64,000 bases of DNA from Atopsyche davidsoni (taxonomy: Eukaryota; Arthropoda; Insecta; Trichoptera; Hydrobiosidae): contig JAILWY010000014.1 of the NCBI GenBank assembly GCA_022113835.1, forward strand, positions 7,255,501-7,319,500. Reading direction: 5' to 3'. Position numbers and translations under genes: made by a program. Shown piece after piece: positions 1 to 11,854 of this stretch (position 1 is the first letter of the stretch; each line of letters begins with the position of its first letter). The notes beneath the pieces were generated by a model. The model ran no database searches. It saw nothing but the letters and a program-made list of their open reading frames with translations, and was not told where the DNA came from.

Positions 1-1328
1 TTTTACGTTTTATTTTTTTAAATTGAGATTCGTGCAATGTGATAAATACAATTCCGAGTTCTTATCTACGTATGCTTTCATTGCAATAATCGCAGTGATA
101 TCGATACGCTCTCCACCCACAATTGTAACTGCATACACTTTTGCGCATTTTCTGTTGGTGCTGGATCCAGTTGCGTCGGTCGGGCTCATCTTGTCGGCGA
201 CCACTGCCCCGCGGAGTCGCCCGTCCAAGCGCCGAGTAATAATTGTAATGGCATCATTACAAGCGAATAAACCGAAGTCACTTAAGCGAGTGCCAGAGAA
301 AAGGCGACCGTGATATTTATTCAGCATTAGCGGCTTTCCATGCGACGACCGCCGGCGGTAAGGGCCACATTAGCATGAGCACAATGCCGCGGCGCACAGA
401 CGTGAACGGACTGAACGCGACGTTGGCATTTCGCAACAATAACAAACTGCCATTAGGGTACACTCATTTCGTTTAAATATCAACTCGGACGAGACCGGAC
501 GAAAGAGTGTGCACCATAAATGCACTCACAACCCCTTCTATTTACAATGAATTCTCATTGCTATTGAATATCCACAAGTATTCATTACACATAACACGAC
601 GAGCTGATGTATGGAAGTGATTATTGTTAGTAGGAAATAATACAAATAACACTCACATCGAGAACTGCTTCCCGTGTTGGAATAGAAAATTAAAACTGCA
701 CACAATATTAAAAAGCACACACAACCTCGTCACTTGAATGATATAATTACACTGAAGAATTTATAAGAACGACGCATTTCGTATTCCTGCCGGTTAATAC
801 CAGTTATGTGTCGACGAATTTCTGCAGCAATGTTACCATCCGGTGTCGTACGCAAGTAATATTTCACTAAAGCCATATAATTTATTTTGAATTTTAATAT
901 AACGATATGACTGACGCACACTCGACAAAAATACACCTCGTTGTGTGCGAAATTGGACCCATCGCTCTTGTACGAAGAAAAATAAATAATAACTACGTGC
1001 ATTTCTGTTTCATGTCAGATCAAAGGGATCTTCCTGTTCCGCGTAAGATGGAAGAAGGACGGAATATCACCGAGCATTCATATTATTTTTGTTCATCTTT
1101 GGCTTGAGAGCACACTATAAACATGTAAGACAATAACTAGAAATGGAGTAGATTGTTAGAAGTCAGTCGTGTCTTCATGGTTATTCATTTTAATATATGA
1201 TATATGTTATTCTTCTAAAATGGTTTTACCCTGAATTGTTAATATAAATTTAAATACACACAAACACTCACAACTTTATTTCGAAAGTAAGCAAGCATTG
1301 CACTTCCGCTGCGATAATAAGTCTTTCA

Positions 1329-1391
1329 GGGGGTGTGGGGGTGCGGGGGTGCGAGGGTGGGCGAGAGGGTGCACGAGGGGGTGGGTGGGGG
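1329..1391 (+). repeat. G-rich run with quadruplex-forming potential
   Basis: The + strand carries a dense series of G-tracts of three to five Gs separated by one- to five-base linkers (GGGGG, GTGGGGG, TGCGGGGG, TGCGAGGG and so on) over about 60 bases. This far exceeds the four-tract minimum for an intramolecular G-quadruplex and stands out sharply in AT-rich surroundings. It is also low-complexity enough to be a degenerate GT/GGGTG minisatellite. No function is implied. Confidence 0.6.
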
Positions 1392-2920
1392 TGACATTTA
1401 GTACGGAGAGTTCAAAGAACCGGCGATGCCATTCATGGCGATGTGTCGCGCCCTTGTGGATTAACGCGCCAGCCATAAAATATACACACATTAGTGCAAT
1501 AACGAATAAAACTTGACTTCAAAAGCTTGTGTTGTGTATTAAATATATGAACAAAAGATTATCAACACTTCTACTAAAAAAATCTTTAAGCAACGCTGTA
1601 ATGGCAAATGTTTTTATTTTTTATTTTACTGTATCACTATCAATATAAAAAAAAATGATTCTTATGCTGATCTTTACGTATTAAAAATATTAAGAATGTC
1701 TTTTTCTAAAAATGAAGTTATGGATGGCTGTTTCATGTAGCATAACAAAATAATCAGTATTTATAAGGACACATTGAAGTATGTTTTAAAGACATCTGAA
1801 GTCTAGTCTAAACAACCGGGGAAGGAACATGGAGCTGATGCTTCAAGAGTAACTATCTGGGGAGATGGCATGCATTCACCTGTTGCCCACACTGGAAGTG
1901 GATCTCCAGTCTGCTGCAGGACATGTGGCTCCCGAGTGGCATCTTCAATCACGCCAGACGCAAAACATATGTTATGGGCGACCGCAGCACTCGGAATAGT
2001 ACGTATAATAGACGACCGGTGTAGTAAATATTTAAATACGTGTCATCCCAAACGTATCTCTCGTTTTACTATTCATAATCGGCATATTAGTCAGAACACA
2101 GTTGAAATAAAGCAATCTTAATATTTTCAGAAAGTAATCTTTATCGATATTTTCTCTATACAATTGATAAAATGGAGAATGTTGAAACTTGATTTTAAAT
2201 ATTATGTAATATATTAAAATATTTTCCATGGTTATCTGTCTGTAAAAATAGACTTTCAAGCATAGACAAAATTTTTTTTTTTAATATAATATACTTTTAA
2301 TTTAATGCAACAATAAGTGTTTAATACTGTACAAAAACGGACAATCTCTCACTATGAATAGTGTGACAGCTTGTTCAAACAAACTTTACAGTATATGGAA
2401 ATAATTATCAGTTATTATATTTTATTAATCTATTCTGGTGTATAAATTATTTTACCATGAAAATGGACGTCATTGTGAATAACATCACCAGATTACATAA
2501 AATTAATAACTTTAAATAATAATATGTATTCGTTAACAATAAGTATATGTTAGATAATAATTTGATAACGAAACTAGACACCCTGCCGGCGCCGTAATGC
2601 TGACAGAGGACATTATAAAACGCTTCGGTATTTCATTAGAACGTGTCGCCGTGATGGCCAGTAAATAAAACAGTAAAAATTGCAAAGGGTGCGAGGACCT
2701 CTAGCATGAAAGTTGATTAATGGATTGTTTGAAGCTAAAAGGAAACATAAGGGTTCATTGCATGCAGGGCGCGTCGGGAAATATTTACTTTGTTAGAAAT
2801 TGGCGTAGGTTTGCTCTGTATTGATTCCACATTGACAAATTAAAAAGCAGTTTTATTAAACCAATGTAATTTTTTTACTATAGAAATGTTCATTTAAAAT
2901 AAAATTAAAAAAAAAAAATT

Positions 2921-2925
2921 AAAAA
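2921..2925 (-). terminator. Pol III terminator of tRNA-Lys
   Basis: On the minus strand a run of five Ts begins a few bases after the 3' end of the tRNA, followed by a longer T-rich tract. That is the usual RNA polymerase III stop. Confidence 0.7.
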
Positions 2926-2930
2926 GTAAT

Positions 2931-3003
2931 CGCCCGAACAGGGACTTGAACCCTGGACCCTTGGATTAAAAGTCCAATGCTCTACCGACTGAGCTATCCG
3001 GGC
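2931..3003 (-). tRNA. tRNA-Lys(UUU)
   Basis: A complete 73-nt cloverleaf is read on the minus strand. The acceptor arms GCCCGGA and TTCGGGC pair (with one G-T wobble), and the discriminator is G at 2931. The A box (TAGCTCAGTCGG) is at 2985-2996 and the B box (GGTTCAAGTCC) at 2942-2952. The anticodon loop reads CTTTTAA, placing UUU at 2968-2970, so it decodes AAA/AAG lysine codons. There is no intron. A T5 terminator follows. It lies about 2.9 kb from the nearest metalloproteinase exon on the same strand, and so probably inside that gene's intron. Confidence 0.96.
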
Positions 3004-5863
3004 CAGTACATGCAGCGCACAAAAATGGCAACAGTATTGAAACACCGATTCTGGTATCCTTTATAGTAAAGATTCAAACCATTTTAGGATTACAAAAAAA
3101 AAAGCACTTTATATATATTCCCCATGCATAAATAATAATGATTTCATACAGATTCGAAAAATACTTTATGCTTAAATAGATTAAACCATCCAGAAAAATA
3201 GATCCTTATTATATAGGATTATTATTTGTATAAAAATATTTCAAAGATAGTTTGGCTATTCCCCGCTGTAACGCCTGTGCGTAGGCAATCTGGTTTACAC
3301 ATAATACAGTCCGGTCGTATAGAACTGCGGCGCCGATAATATCAAATGTATTGAAAGACGGGGAGAAAACAAAGTCACACATACAAACTACGCCCTGTGA
3401 ATAATAAAGGAAGGACCGAAGACAAAACACAAGGGGCGAGAAATGTGTTCTATCAAATAACAGAGCAATATATTGTTATGCTCCTATAATAAAAAAAACA
3501 GTATTATTAGGAGTCACAGATTCACAATTGTTAAATATATAAGAACACTTAATTTCTTGCTAATATTGCCTAAGATTTTTGGAAAAAATGTTTTTATCCG
3601 TATGGTTTAAATTGAATATTTTTTACTGAGTGTAATGCTATATTGTATTTCAGTGTTTATATCTATCTATACTGATAAACTAACTTTTGAAAGTATAGTG
3701 AAAATAAAAAGGTTTGTCGACATTTTGGTAATGAGAAATTATTTCACGGATACGCCATGTTTTGAGAATTATTGATTTAATTCCAATTAACTAATCTCTA
3801 ATTATTTTTTAGGTAATAAGAGCCAAAACTACAAACATTTTAACAATTTGTGATTGCTAAAAATATTCTGATACTTTATATTGAACATTTCATAAAATAG
3901 TTCAGATAAAATGTAAACCTCAAGGGGATTAGTTATAGAGGATTAAATTCTGTTGCAGCTCACGCAGTGGCGGCACAACTATACAACCAATATAAATTTC
4001 ATGTACTATGACAAATAAACATAAAAGTATCGTTATTTGCAGATTTAATTTTAATATACACTTGTTTAATTGTGAATTTGTTCATATTCAGTACAAGACA
4101 ACATAGTGAAAACCCCGTAAGGTTTATGTGATTTTGTGATATCGTTAAATATATTTAATTTCTATGTGAGATACATAATGTATTTTTTTATTGACTGGCA
4201 ATGCCGGCGCGCCACTGGAAGCGTCCTCTCCAGCCGGCTGATGATGATGCATTGTTTAATCTGTATCTGTGACGTCAGAGTCCAGGGCCGGGCCTGGTTT
4301 GTTAATTTGCGGCTATAGTTGGTTACACAGCGGGGAGAGCTTATTCAATATTCCGTACCCGGGACGTGATTTCTGACTAATCTAGGAGGCTGCAGGGCCG
4401 CTGCAGGGCGAAGATGGCACGCGCTAGGGCGAGACTGATCTCTTGTTGGCGCTAATACAAATACTCGGTTACCAAACAATGCAAACCTAAGCCAAATAAC
4501 TACAGTGTATTTATTATGTAGGTTTGCAGATCAATACTAAAATATTTTTAATAATAATAAATAATGTAAGAAAATTTAAAACTCGAGGTAAATCAGATAA
4601 TATTTTCAAGATGTCTTACGATTTTTTTTTAATTAGAATAAAACAAGCGTGTAAAATTATAATGAAAGTTTTATATCACTGGCATTCTGACAATGTGCTC
4701 TCTATACAAACCGCTTTTAGTTTGGATACGAAAGGTTTAATTTAGTAACACAGCGTTTATGAAATTGAGAATTTAAATTTACGTCGCTACTAAAGCCTCC
4801 TACACAAAACAGTAAAAAAAATGTAATCATAGGATAAATTTCAAGTCCTATGTATAATAGAATTACAACTTTTTTTGTATATGTTATTAAATAAAATTAA
4901 CATTTTTTTATTATTTTTATTTTCATAATAAATATGTGAAGAGGTGACAGAGCTTTGAAATAAATAAACTGTATTAGCGTGCTAAAGTTTACTTACCATT
5001 GAGGTTGTTAGTTTTTTTTTTTTGTAGTAGTAAATTCACGCTTTATCTATATCCATTTCCCGGTGTCCTTAATTAGTCAGTAGAGGTGCCAAATTACGAA
5101 GAAGTTTCAAAAATGTTTTCGCCGAATAAAGTAATCGGCAACTTACTGGGTTTGTTAGTTTTATTACATCACAGAAGCCCCTATAAAGTTCAATTATTCA
5201 ACCATCCTTTCTATATAAAAAGAGCCATGAGTCTTAATTAAAAATAATAGATTCTTTATGATCCGCCTAATTAAGTTGTGCTATCGACCGCCGGTGGCGC
5301 CGGCGTCGCATTAAGCTCAGCTCCGAACCTCTGCTCGTCCAGACGGGCGCGATGCCCGATGCATAATAAATGCCAACGGAGTGGCCGAGGCGAGCTGACT
5401 ACCGGCTGTTCAAATAACCCACTGCTGCAAAATTGTAACAACTTACAGCTGCTTTTTATAATATTTTTTAAATGAGTTTTATTACCTTTACTGTAATAAA
5501 ATTAACATTAAACCGAGTTTTTCTGTTGCTTTATATAAACAAATAGCACTATATATTGACATCTGTTGACATAATTAAAAACAGTAAAGCTTAAAGAATT
5601 CATCAACAGATGAGGTTTTTTTTATAAAAAAATTCTACCATCACATACATACACTTATTGTTTAACTCATGCAAAAAACGGTTTTTTTTTTGTTACACAT
5701 ATTTTTCCCTACAAAAACTCAATAACAAAATTTTAGAAATCCATCTACGCAAGCTCTGCAACCTGCGCGCAGTATCAGGGGACAACCACATACTAGTGTA
5801 AGCATAACCTATCATAATTATTTTTCTTCACTTATTGTTGAAGTATCATCGTGCATGACTTAC
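3004..5863. other. Probable intron 3' of the MMP propeptide exons
   Basis: AT-rich sequence without a recognisable exon. Two GC-richer islands stand out, at about 4195-4450 and about 5275-5440. I translated parts of these islands on the minus strand and saw stops and no metalloproteinase catalytic-domain similarity. If the gene is intact, this whole stretch is intron, so the intron after the propeptide exon is longer than 5.8 kb. Confidence 0.45.
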
Positions 5864-6033
5864 CTCCATGTTAGATCTGTGTGGTTCCACTTGGCTCCCT
5901 GCTGCACGAATCTTCGTCGCCTCCGAGATCGGGGCCCTCCCCCCGGCGCGTCGGACATCCCGCAGCGAGGCTTTCGCAGGAGCTCCTTGGTCTCGGCATC
6001 GATGCGCCCTGTTACTTTGATATGTCCAAACCG
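5864..6033 (-). CDS. Matrix metalloproteinase, propeptide exon with cysteine switch
   Basis: Secreted or membrane-tethered zinc endopeptidase that remodels extracellular matrix; this exon encodes the second half of the inhibitory propeptide. The minus-strand exon has a TTTTAG acceptor and a consensus GTAAGT donor, 170 nt (56 codons plus 2 nt). It opens RFGHIKVTGRIDAETKELL and runs into KPRCGMSD, the cysteine switch whose Cys (residue 24 of the exon) ligates the active-site zinc in the zymogen. The usual motif is PRCGxPD, so Ser replaces Pro here. Nine residues later comes RSRRRR then F, a furin-type site expected for intracellular activation. The exon ends GAKWNHTDLTW, the normal run into the catalytic domain. 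It joins in frame (phase 0) to the exon at 6311-6412. The catalytic and hemopexin exons are not in the window. Insect MMPs fall into a few classes; I cannot say which one, so no symbol is given. Confidence 0.92.
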
Positions 6034-6310
6034 CTAAAATAAAAATAAAATAATTGTAAAATACCTTGCTGGCATCAAATTTTACTTCACTATAAAAAAA
6101 ACACATGCAAGTATGTACAAAAACACACAAGTTAAAAAAATAAATTAGCTCGATGCAAAACATCTCATTTCCAGTAGTTCGATTTTTATAACATGACTTC
6201 TCGATTGGATTTGTAGGAAGAAAATTATTTAATTTGGTTTAGCAAGTTTTAATATTATGTAAAAATACATTTATATAATTCTTAAAAATGTATTTATTAA
6301 ATTTACCAAC
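6034..6310 (-). other. MMP intron between propeptide exons (277 bp)
   Basis: A GT-AG intron on the minus strand. The donor follows CAG (GTTGGT) and the acceptor is ATTTTAG; the phase is 0. Both bordering exons keep the metalloproteinase reading frame across it, joining EELQ to RFGHI as expected for this family. Confidence 0.88.
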
Positions 6311-6412
6311 CTGCAACTCTTCGATCGCCTCTTTCAGTTGATTTTCCGAGCGAAGATTTCCAGTCTCCGAGTTGCTCTCTGGTAAGTAGCCAAAGTTCAT
6401 GAGGTAGTTTTG
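6311..6412 (-). CDS. Matrix metalloproteinase, first propeptide exon
   Basis: A 102-nt, 34-codon exon on the minus strand, phase 0 at both ends. It is preceded by a T-rich tract and TTACAG acceptor and followed by a CAG|GT donor. The product starts QNYLMNFGYLPESNSETG and ends LKEAIEELQ. This matches the start of the MMP peptidoglycan-binding-like prodomain (YLxxFGYL, later LxxAIxxLQ), which folds over the catalytic cleft. Spliced to the next exon it gives LQRFGHI, the family's LQxFxG/I region. No Met or signal peptide is encoded here, so at least one upstream exon at higher coordinates is missing from my annotation. The extension beyond this exon's acceptor has no similarity, which supports the boundary. 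Confidence 0.92.
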
Positions 6413-6535
6413 CTGTAACAAAAACAAATAAAAAACGTTAAAAACATTTTTCTAAGTATACATATAACATTTCCAACAATAATAAATATTAACGAGTCTC
6501 GAATCAGATTGACAAATTTCGCACATCTTCCATCA
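6413..6535. other. Intron sequence between MMP exon and tRNA-Tyr
   Basis: On the minus strand the first 30 bases form the pyrimidine tract of the MMP acceptor. The rest is AT-rich and would also hold the upstream region of the tRNA-Tyr gene on the plus strand. No further feature seen. Confidence 0.5.
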
Positions 6536-6624
6536 CCTTCGATAGCTCAGTTGGTAGAGCGGTGGACTGTAGCGTTTCAAACATTGGTATCCATAGGTCA
6601 CTGGTTCAAATCCGGTTCGAAGGA
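6536..6624 (+). tRNA. tRNA-Tyr(GUA) with a 16-nt intron
   Basis: The acceptor arms CCTTCGA and TCGAAGG pair perfectly, with discriminator A at 6624. The A box (TAGCTCAGTTGG) lies at 6543-6554 and the B box (GGTTCAAATCC) at 6603-6613. The anticodon GTA is at 6569-6571. As in nearly all eukaryotic tRNA-Tyr genes, an intron interrupts the molecule one base 3' of the anticodon: about 6573-6588, 16 nt. The second exon resumes with ATCCATAGG, which restores the anticodon stem. A T7 terminator follows. The gene lies only 123 bp from the MMP exon, on the opposite strand, so it is probably nested in the MMP intron. Confidence 0.95.
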
Positions 6625-6628
6625 ATTG

Positions 6629-6635
6629 TTTTTTT
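6629..6635 (+). terminator. Pol III terminator of tRNA-Tyr
   Basis: A run of seven Ts begins four bases after the discriminator base, the normal stop signal for RNA polymerase III. Confidence 0.75.
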
Positions 6636-6988
6636 ATTAAATAAATTATTACATAATAATTATATTAAGAATGTTTACATACTTTGGATTGATTTTTAAA
6701 AAATTACCATCAATATATCTTTTTTGGAATGCACTAAGAAATAAATATATTTTTCAGCAAGACAAATTTCAGAAGTTTATAATAACATTTTAGTCTGATA
6801 GATGGTGTTAGCGTCACTGCCAACTCGCACGTAGAAACAGTAAGGTAACTCTTTATATAACGGCGAAGTCGGTTGTAACGCCGATCCTTCTTTGGTCTCA
6901 AAGAATGTGATGATTGGGTCTTGCTCACTCTTGTGGGACGTCCGTCACCCAACTGTTACGACTTTGGGCGGGCCAAAACACCAGCTGA

Positions 6989-7370
6989 CTCTTTCCTCAG
7001 AAGGATCCATTTTAAAAATCATCAACTGCTCTTCCAAAAAAGGAGACACCCGTCAGCGTTAGACAAATCATTGACAACTCTTTCCGAAGAAAGCTCTGTT
7101 GTACATATAAATAATACTATTTCTAATAAAAGATTCGTTATATAAGTCATTACTACTCTTTCCAACGAAGAATCCATTAAATTAATAATTTTCTACTTTT
7201 TGGGGTGTCTGTTATATATAAATCAATTACAACTCTTTCTTAAGAAATCTCCGTTATACGAATCATTTACTTTTCATTCCTCAGAAGGATCCGTTGTACA
7301 TAACAATTACTACCTTTTCCATAAAAGGATCCGTTATATGAATCATTTCCCGATAAAATATCCATATTAC
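6989..7370. repeat. Diverged ~40-bp tandem repeat, about 10 units
   Basis: Units built on CTCTTTCCxxAGAAGGATCCGTTATATAAATCATTA recur at about 6989, 7029, 7078, 7118, 7156, 7193, 7233, 7275, 7313 and 7344, a spacing of 31-49 and usually 37-42 bases. Individual units differ at many positions, so the array is old. The period alternates a pyrimidine block, a GGATCC-like block and an ATAAATCATTA block. It lies 0.6-1 kb upstream of the MMP propeptide exons in that gene's sense, and I see no coding potential across it. Confidence 0.65.
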
Positions 7371-10300
7371 CCTTAAAAAATCCAAAAATTTCAACGTTTT
7401 ATTTCGAAACATATTTTATATATTTTTTTTAACGTTTATAAAAATATCGAAAGTAAATGGACGATCGTGTATGGAGACTTCATAATACCATTTAACATAA
7501 CGCATCCGTCAAATGTTCAACTGAAGATCCCATGAAACACCAACTAGAAAAAAATGTCACCAAAAACGGGTGATTTGTTCAAAACGGCGATGTATATTTC
7601 ATTATTTCATTGTACAATGGGCGCACGACGTCCCCACCAATTTTCATCAATTTTAAAATAGTGACAAATTGCCATCCATAAATTGGCCGGTTCGCTCATT
7701 TGGCGGTGTATATATTTTACAAGCAAACACCGAAATAAACACGGGGCGCCATTACGAAACAATCGCCATTTTAGGGCGACCGGGGTTGCCGGGGGTTATT
7801 TATAGCCGCCCTGTGCAGCGGGGGATATTTCAGACGTAATTAATAATATCGCAATTCAGTTAATTCGTATTATTCCTATGTAGCTATTTACAGCAGATTT
7901 CAAAGTCCTTTTTAATTAAGATTTTTACGATGCGATAAACAGATGAGGCGGAAGCCATTTTAATAATTAGTGAGAATAGTCATTTATTAAATTATGTACT
8001 TAATGTTTTGCTAATTAACTTATTGAAATGATGAGAAATGCTCCGTTTATTGCTGTACCGACTTAATTTTAAAGCATAACAGCAATCTATGATACATTTG
8101 TTAATTTAAAAAAGCATATAAAAATGATCGAGTAATTTTAAATAATGCGATTAAAACCGAAAAACCTCACTCACAATGCACAAATATATTTGATTAAATA
8201 TCAAAAAAATTATTTCTACCCTATTACAGTATGTTGTAAGTGATCCTATTTGGATTAATCGATTCACTTATATTTAAAGAATTTAAAGGTTTTATTTTGT
8301 TATCCACTCTTAAAATTGTATTATGATATGTAAGACAGGTCAAAATAATTTCCAACGTCCGTAAACGTTAATTTAAGAACCTCTAACGATATTACGAGTT
8401 ACCGAGACATACTTACGAGAAGGGTACAAATAAGAAAATAATAATTGACTCTCCGCCATTGCAATGTATTTTTAAGGGCTTTTTTTATAAGATATCAAGT
8501 ACTTTTATTCAAAATAAAATTTTGATCTTTTTGACTACATTGACGAAACATAAAATTACTCTCACTAAAAATTAATATTAAATAATATTTATTAATAAAA
8601 AGTCGCCTGGCTCCAAAAAAACAGTATGTTTTGTCGTAACGAATATTATTAGTAATATATTTTTAAGACTTAGAATTTTAATTGACGATCACCGCCATCT
8701 ATGAATAAGTAGCAAATTCATTATAATAATTCGATTCACCGCTGTGGCGCTATCAGTTTCATTACCTAAAATAACTCCGAGGAGATCTATAAACACCAAA
8801 TACATAAACATATTCTCAACATCCTATCTTATTATAACCATCTGTGTATTATTGACTTCCTAAGCTTTTGTGTGTAAAACAAGCTGATAACAAAGGCGCG
8901 AACATCCGGCCATACACGCGACACGGCGAAAAAAATATTCAACATTATTATGCCTTCGTGTAAACACACCCCATTTTTTCTTACAAATCTAGATTGTAGT
9001 TTTCGGTGACACATGTTTCTATTGTACTCTACGAGAGTCTAGTATTCATATTTAAGCCCACGTTATCGTGTTTTTAAACATCCTCTACAGTTTGGTGAGT
9101 AAATAATATTCGGTTTTACTACTGTAAGAATAAAATAAACAAAAAAATCTATGAATATAACTTTAATGAATAATATGTTCATAGGTTTTGGTAGTCGTTG
9201 TTATTCGGTATTGTGTGGTTTCTCTCTCCCTGAAGATGGTATCACGAATGGGTGAAATATTTGAACAGTAAAAATACTCGATTCTAACAATTTTATTTTT
9301 AGAGTCCAAGGACAGAGTCCGACTCATAATTTGACTGTTGCACTTTTATATTTAGTCAGTTCTTTGACTCACTATTTCTTTCAGACTACCCCTCTGCAAT
9401 GTCCTCCCCCTGGCGCCACCTGACCTGCCTAGCAAGCAGGGGTTTACTTCCGACGTCTTCCCTTGTGCGCAAACAGAAGATCGGTAGCAATTTAAGAAAC
9501 GTTGTTTGGCCATGTCATTTCCTCGAGTATTACATCGGCGATATTATCGCTTAATATAATTAGATCATAAGATTCAACACTTAGTTATATAGAAATTATA
9601 GCATAGTAACAGTTAATATATTATGATTATAGATGTGTTACTTTTAAGTATATTAAATCAATAAGTGAAAATATATAGACTTCGATAACCTTAAAATCAA
9701 AGTTGCAATAGTTTATGTGAATACAATTACATTCAAGAAACGTAGATAAATTAAATTAAAATATTATTTTTACGTGACACCGTACCACGAGTTTGAGTGT
9801 CAGATAATAAAATGTGATATCGAATGAGTATATAGTTTTTAATAATCAATTATTTTTTGGCAATTTCATTTCATAAATTACAAAAAATAATGTTTAGGTT
9901 TCTTTCAGTACGGTGTCCGATTTGAGTCTATTTTGACTTCATGGTGTCTTAAAAATACACCAGGTAGGGTGGGCACTTTCTTCCCCGATGTTGGTGCTTC
10001 TCACCCCTCGGTCTATTCCTAATCTCCCACGTCGCAGAAGCGGGACGAGCTAAGCCTCGGCAGCGGCGAGTTCATCAGTCTTCCGGGGACGAAGGAGATG
10101 TACGGCCATGGGCGCGCGGCGGGCTGGGTCACGAGACCCCGTGGGATTTAAAGCATGGGACCCCATATTGTGACTCCTGTAATTTAAATTTGTCCGACGA
10201 AAATAGCAGGAACTGAGATACACCCATTACCACCGTTTCAAAAAAAATATTCAAGACTAAACTTGATATTTATATTTAGTTGGTGATTTTAGGCTTGAGG

Positions 10301-11820
10301 TTGAATAATGCATTAAAAAAACGAAGTTCGATTATTCCATAAGAAGCTGTTAATGTATCCAGATGAATTATTTATCAATTAGCTCCTTAGTAAGTTTTTT
10401 TTTTTAAAGTAAACATTGAATTTTGGGTCAATAGTGTTTATTCGTTTGTTTCGTGTCCATTAATTTCTTTTGCATAGACTATAAGAAATAACACAAATGA
10501 GATCACGAAAACCCATAACTACGTTCTTCTGCCTTCAGTGGTTATTCACAGCGAACCGTTCTGGTATATTCTCGTGAGCCAATACTCAGAAGTGGTGTTT
10601 TTATGCCCAGAGGTCTGCAGTACATTTGTCTCCCCGGATCAGTTGTGATCGTATTTACAGACATGCAAGGCTCGTTAAGGCGGAGGAGATACAAGGGACG
10701 GGTCCATCAATCACCCCGGGATGCAGGAGAGGGAGGCACGAAGTCGCCAGAGCACTCCTCTGACGACTCAGTCATCTCTTATCCTCCGTGATAATAGCCA
10801 GGATTAATTCCACTTCAGGCTTAATTTGTCTACGTGCATGAACATGTTGATACATGATTTAAAATAAAATAAAATATTTAAAAAAAATAGTATATTGTTA
10901 GTGTATATGGAATGCTGTGGCCGATGAAACTGTGTTGTTGATTTTGTGAAACTGTATTCATGCGTGATAATGATTTATTACTCAGCCGATATTTTTTGTC
11001 TATTTTAGTTTCATTTCTTCAGGACTTGCGTTATGAATCTCAAATAGTGAAGAAATGTTACTGTAAACGAAATATCGGGTGTGAAATAAAATAAATTATG
11101 TAATCATCACACACGAATACAATCCTCATAATCACCTGTTACAATTTCTTGTTTTCTCATTTTGGCGAAATTATGTTAGCTTTATTTTATGTTTCTTAAG
11201 AATTTTTTTTAAATTGTTACACCTTGTATTAAATAATTTTAAATAAACACGAGTACATCGTTTTGACAGAGGATTATAATTAATAATATTTTTTAACACT
11301 GAAATACCAACACGAATATTAAATTTATTTTTACTCTCTTCCAAGGTTTATAAAAAATATTTTACAGAAACGTGATCCGTTAAAAAAAAATATTTTACTG
11401 ATATTCTAGGTGACAAGCAAAAAAAAAAATTAATTTGTTGCGGGCGTCGGTTTCAACAATACTTAATGTAGAGTAAATACGTACATTTTTATGGGAGCAT
11501 GTATACTCAAATTGCTTGGATACGAAGTGAGTTTCATATTTTTCAATATCCTTTGGTCGTTTATTATCTCGAATGGCGTGAATCGTCTCGAAAATGTGGA
11601 AAAATTCCTCCACGTGAAATTTTGAATGAAATGAAGCAATTCAACAAATTACCGCTCGACTAATACTTTTTATGGTCACTAATTTCACAGCTTGAATTAT
11701 CTTATTAAATAGAGAAAATAGTTCTGAAAGCTCTTATATTATGTGATTGCCAGACAACACGCACCCTCACGTAGTAATTTATGTCCAAGCTGGGTTAGAA
11801 AATATATGCTAAAAAAATGG

Positions 11821-11854
<34 letters not shown>

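Larger units (their letters stand above)
1..2930. other. Non-coding flank or intron, left edge
   Basis: AT-rich sequence with no exon I can identify. A GC-richer island spans about 130-430 and contains short open frames on both strands, none resembling a known family. A purine-rich G-tract run lies at 1329-1391 and a GC-richer patch at about 1803-2010; both are listed separately. If the metalloproteinase gene to the right continues leftward, this is part of the intron before its catalytic-domain exons. I looked on the minus strand for a zinc-binding HExxHxxGxxH motif and saw none. Confidence 0.5.

Noticed and set aside
1..5863. Search for MMP catalytic and hemopexin exons left of the propeptide
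   Set aside because: No HExxHxxGxxH zinc motif or hemopexin-like sequence seen on the minus strand; the rest of the gene is presumed beyond the window.
5846..6163. 105-codon minus-strand frame over the MMP exon
   Set aside because: It is a different phase from the exon that carries the PRCGMSD and RSRRRR motifs; a shadow of the real coding frame.
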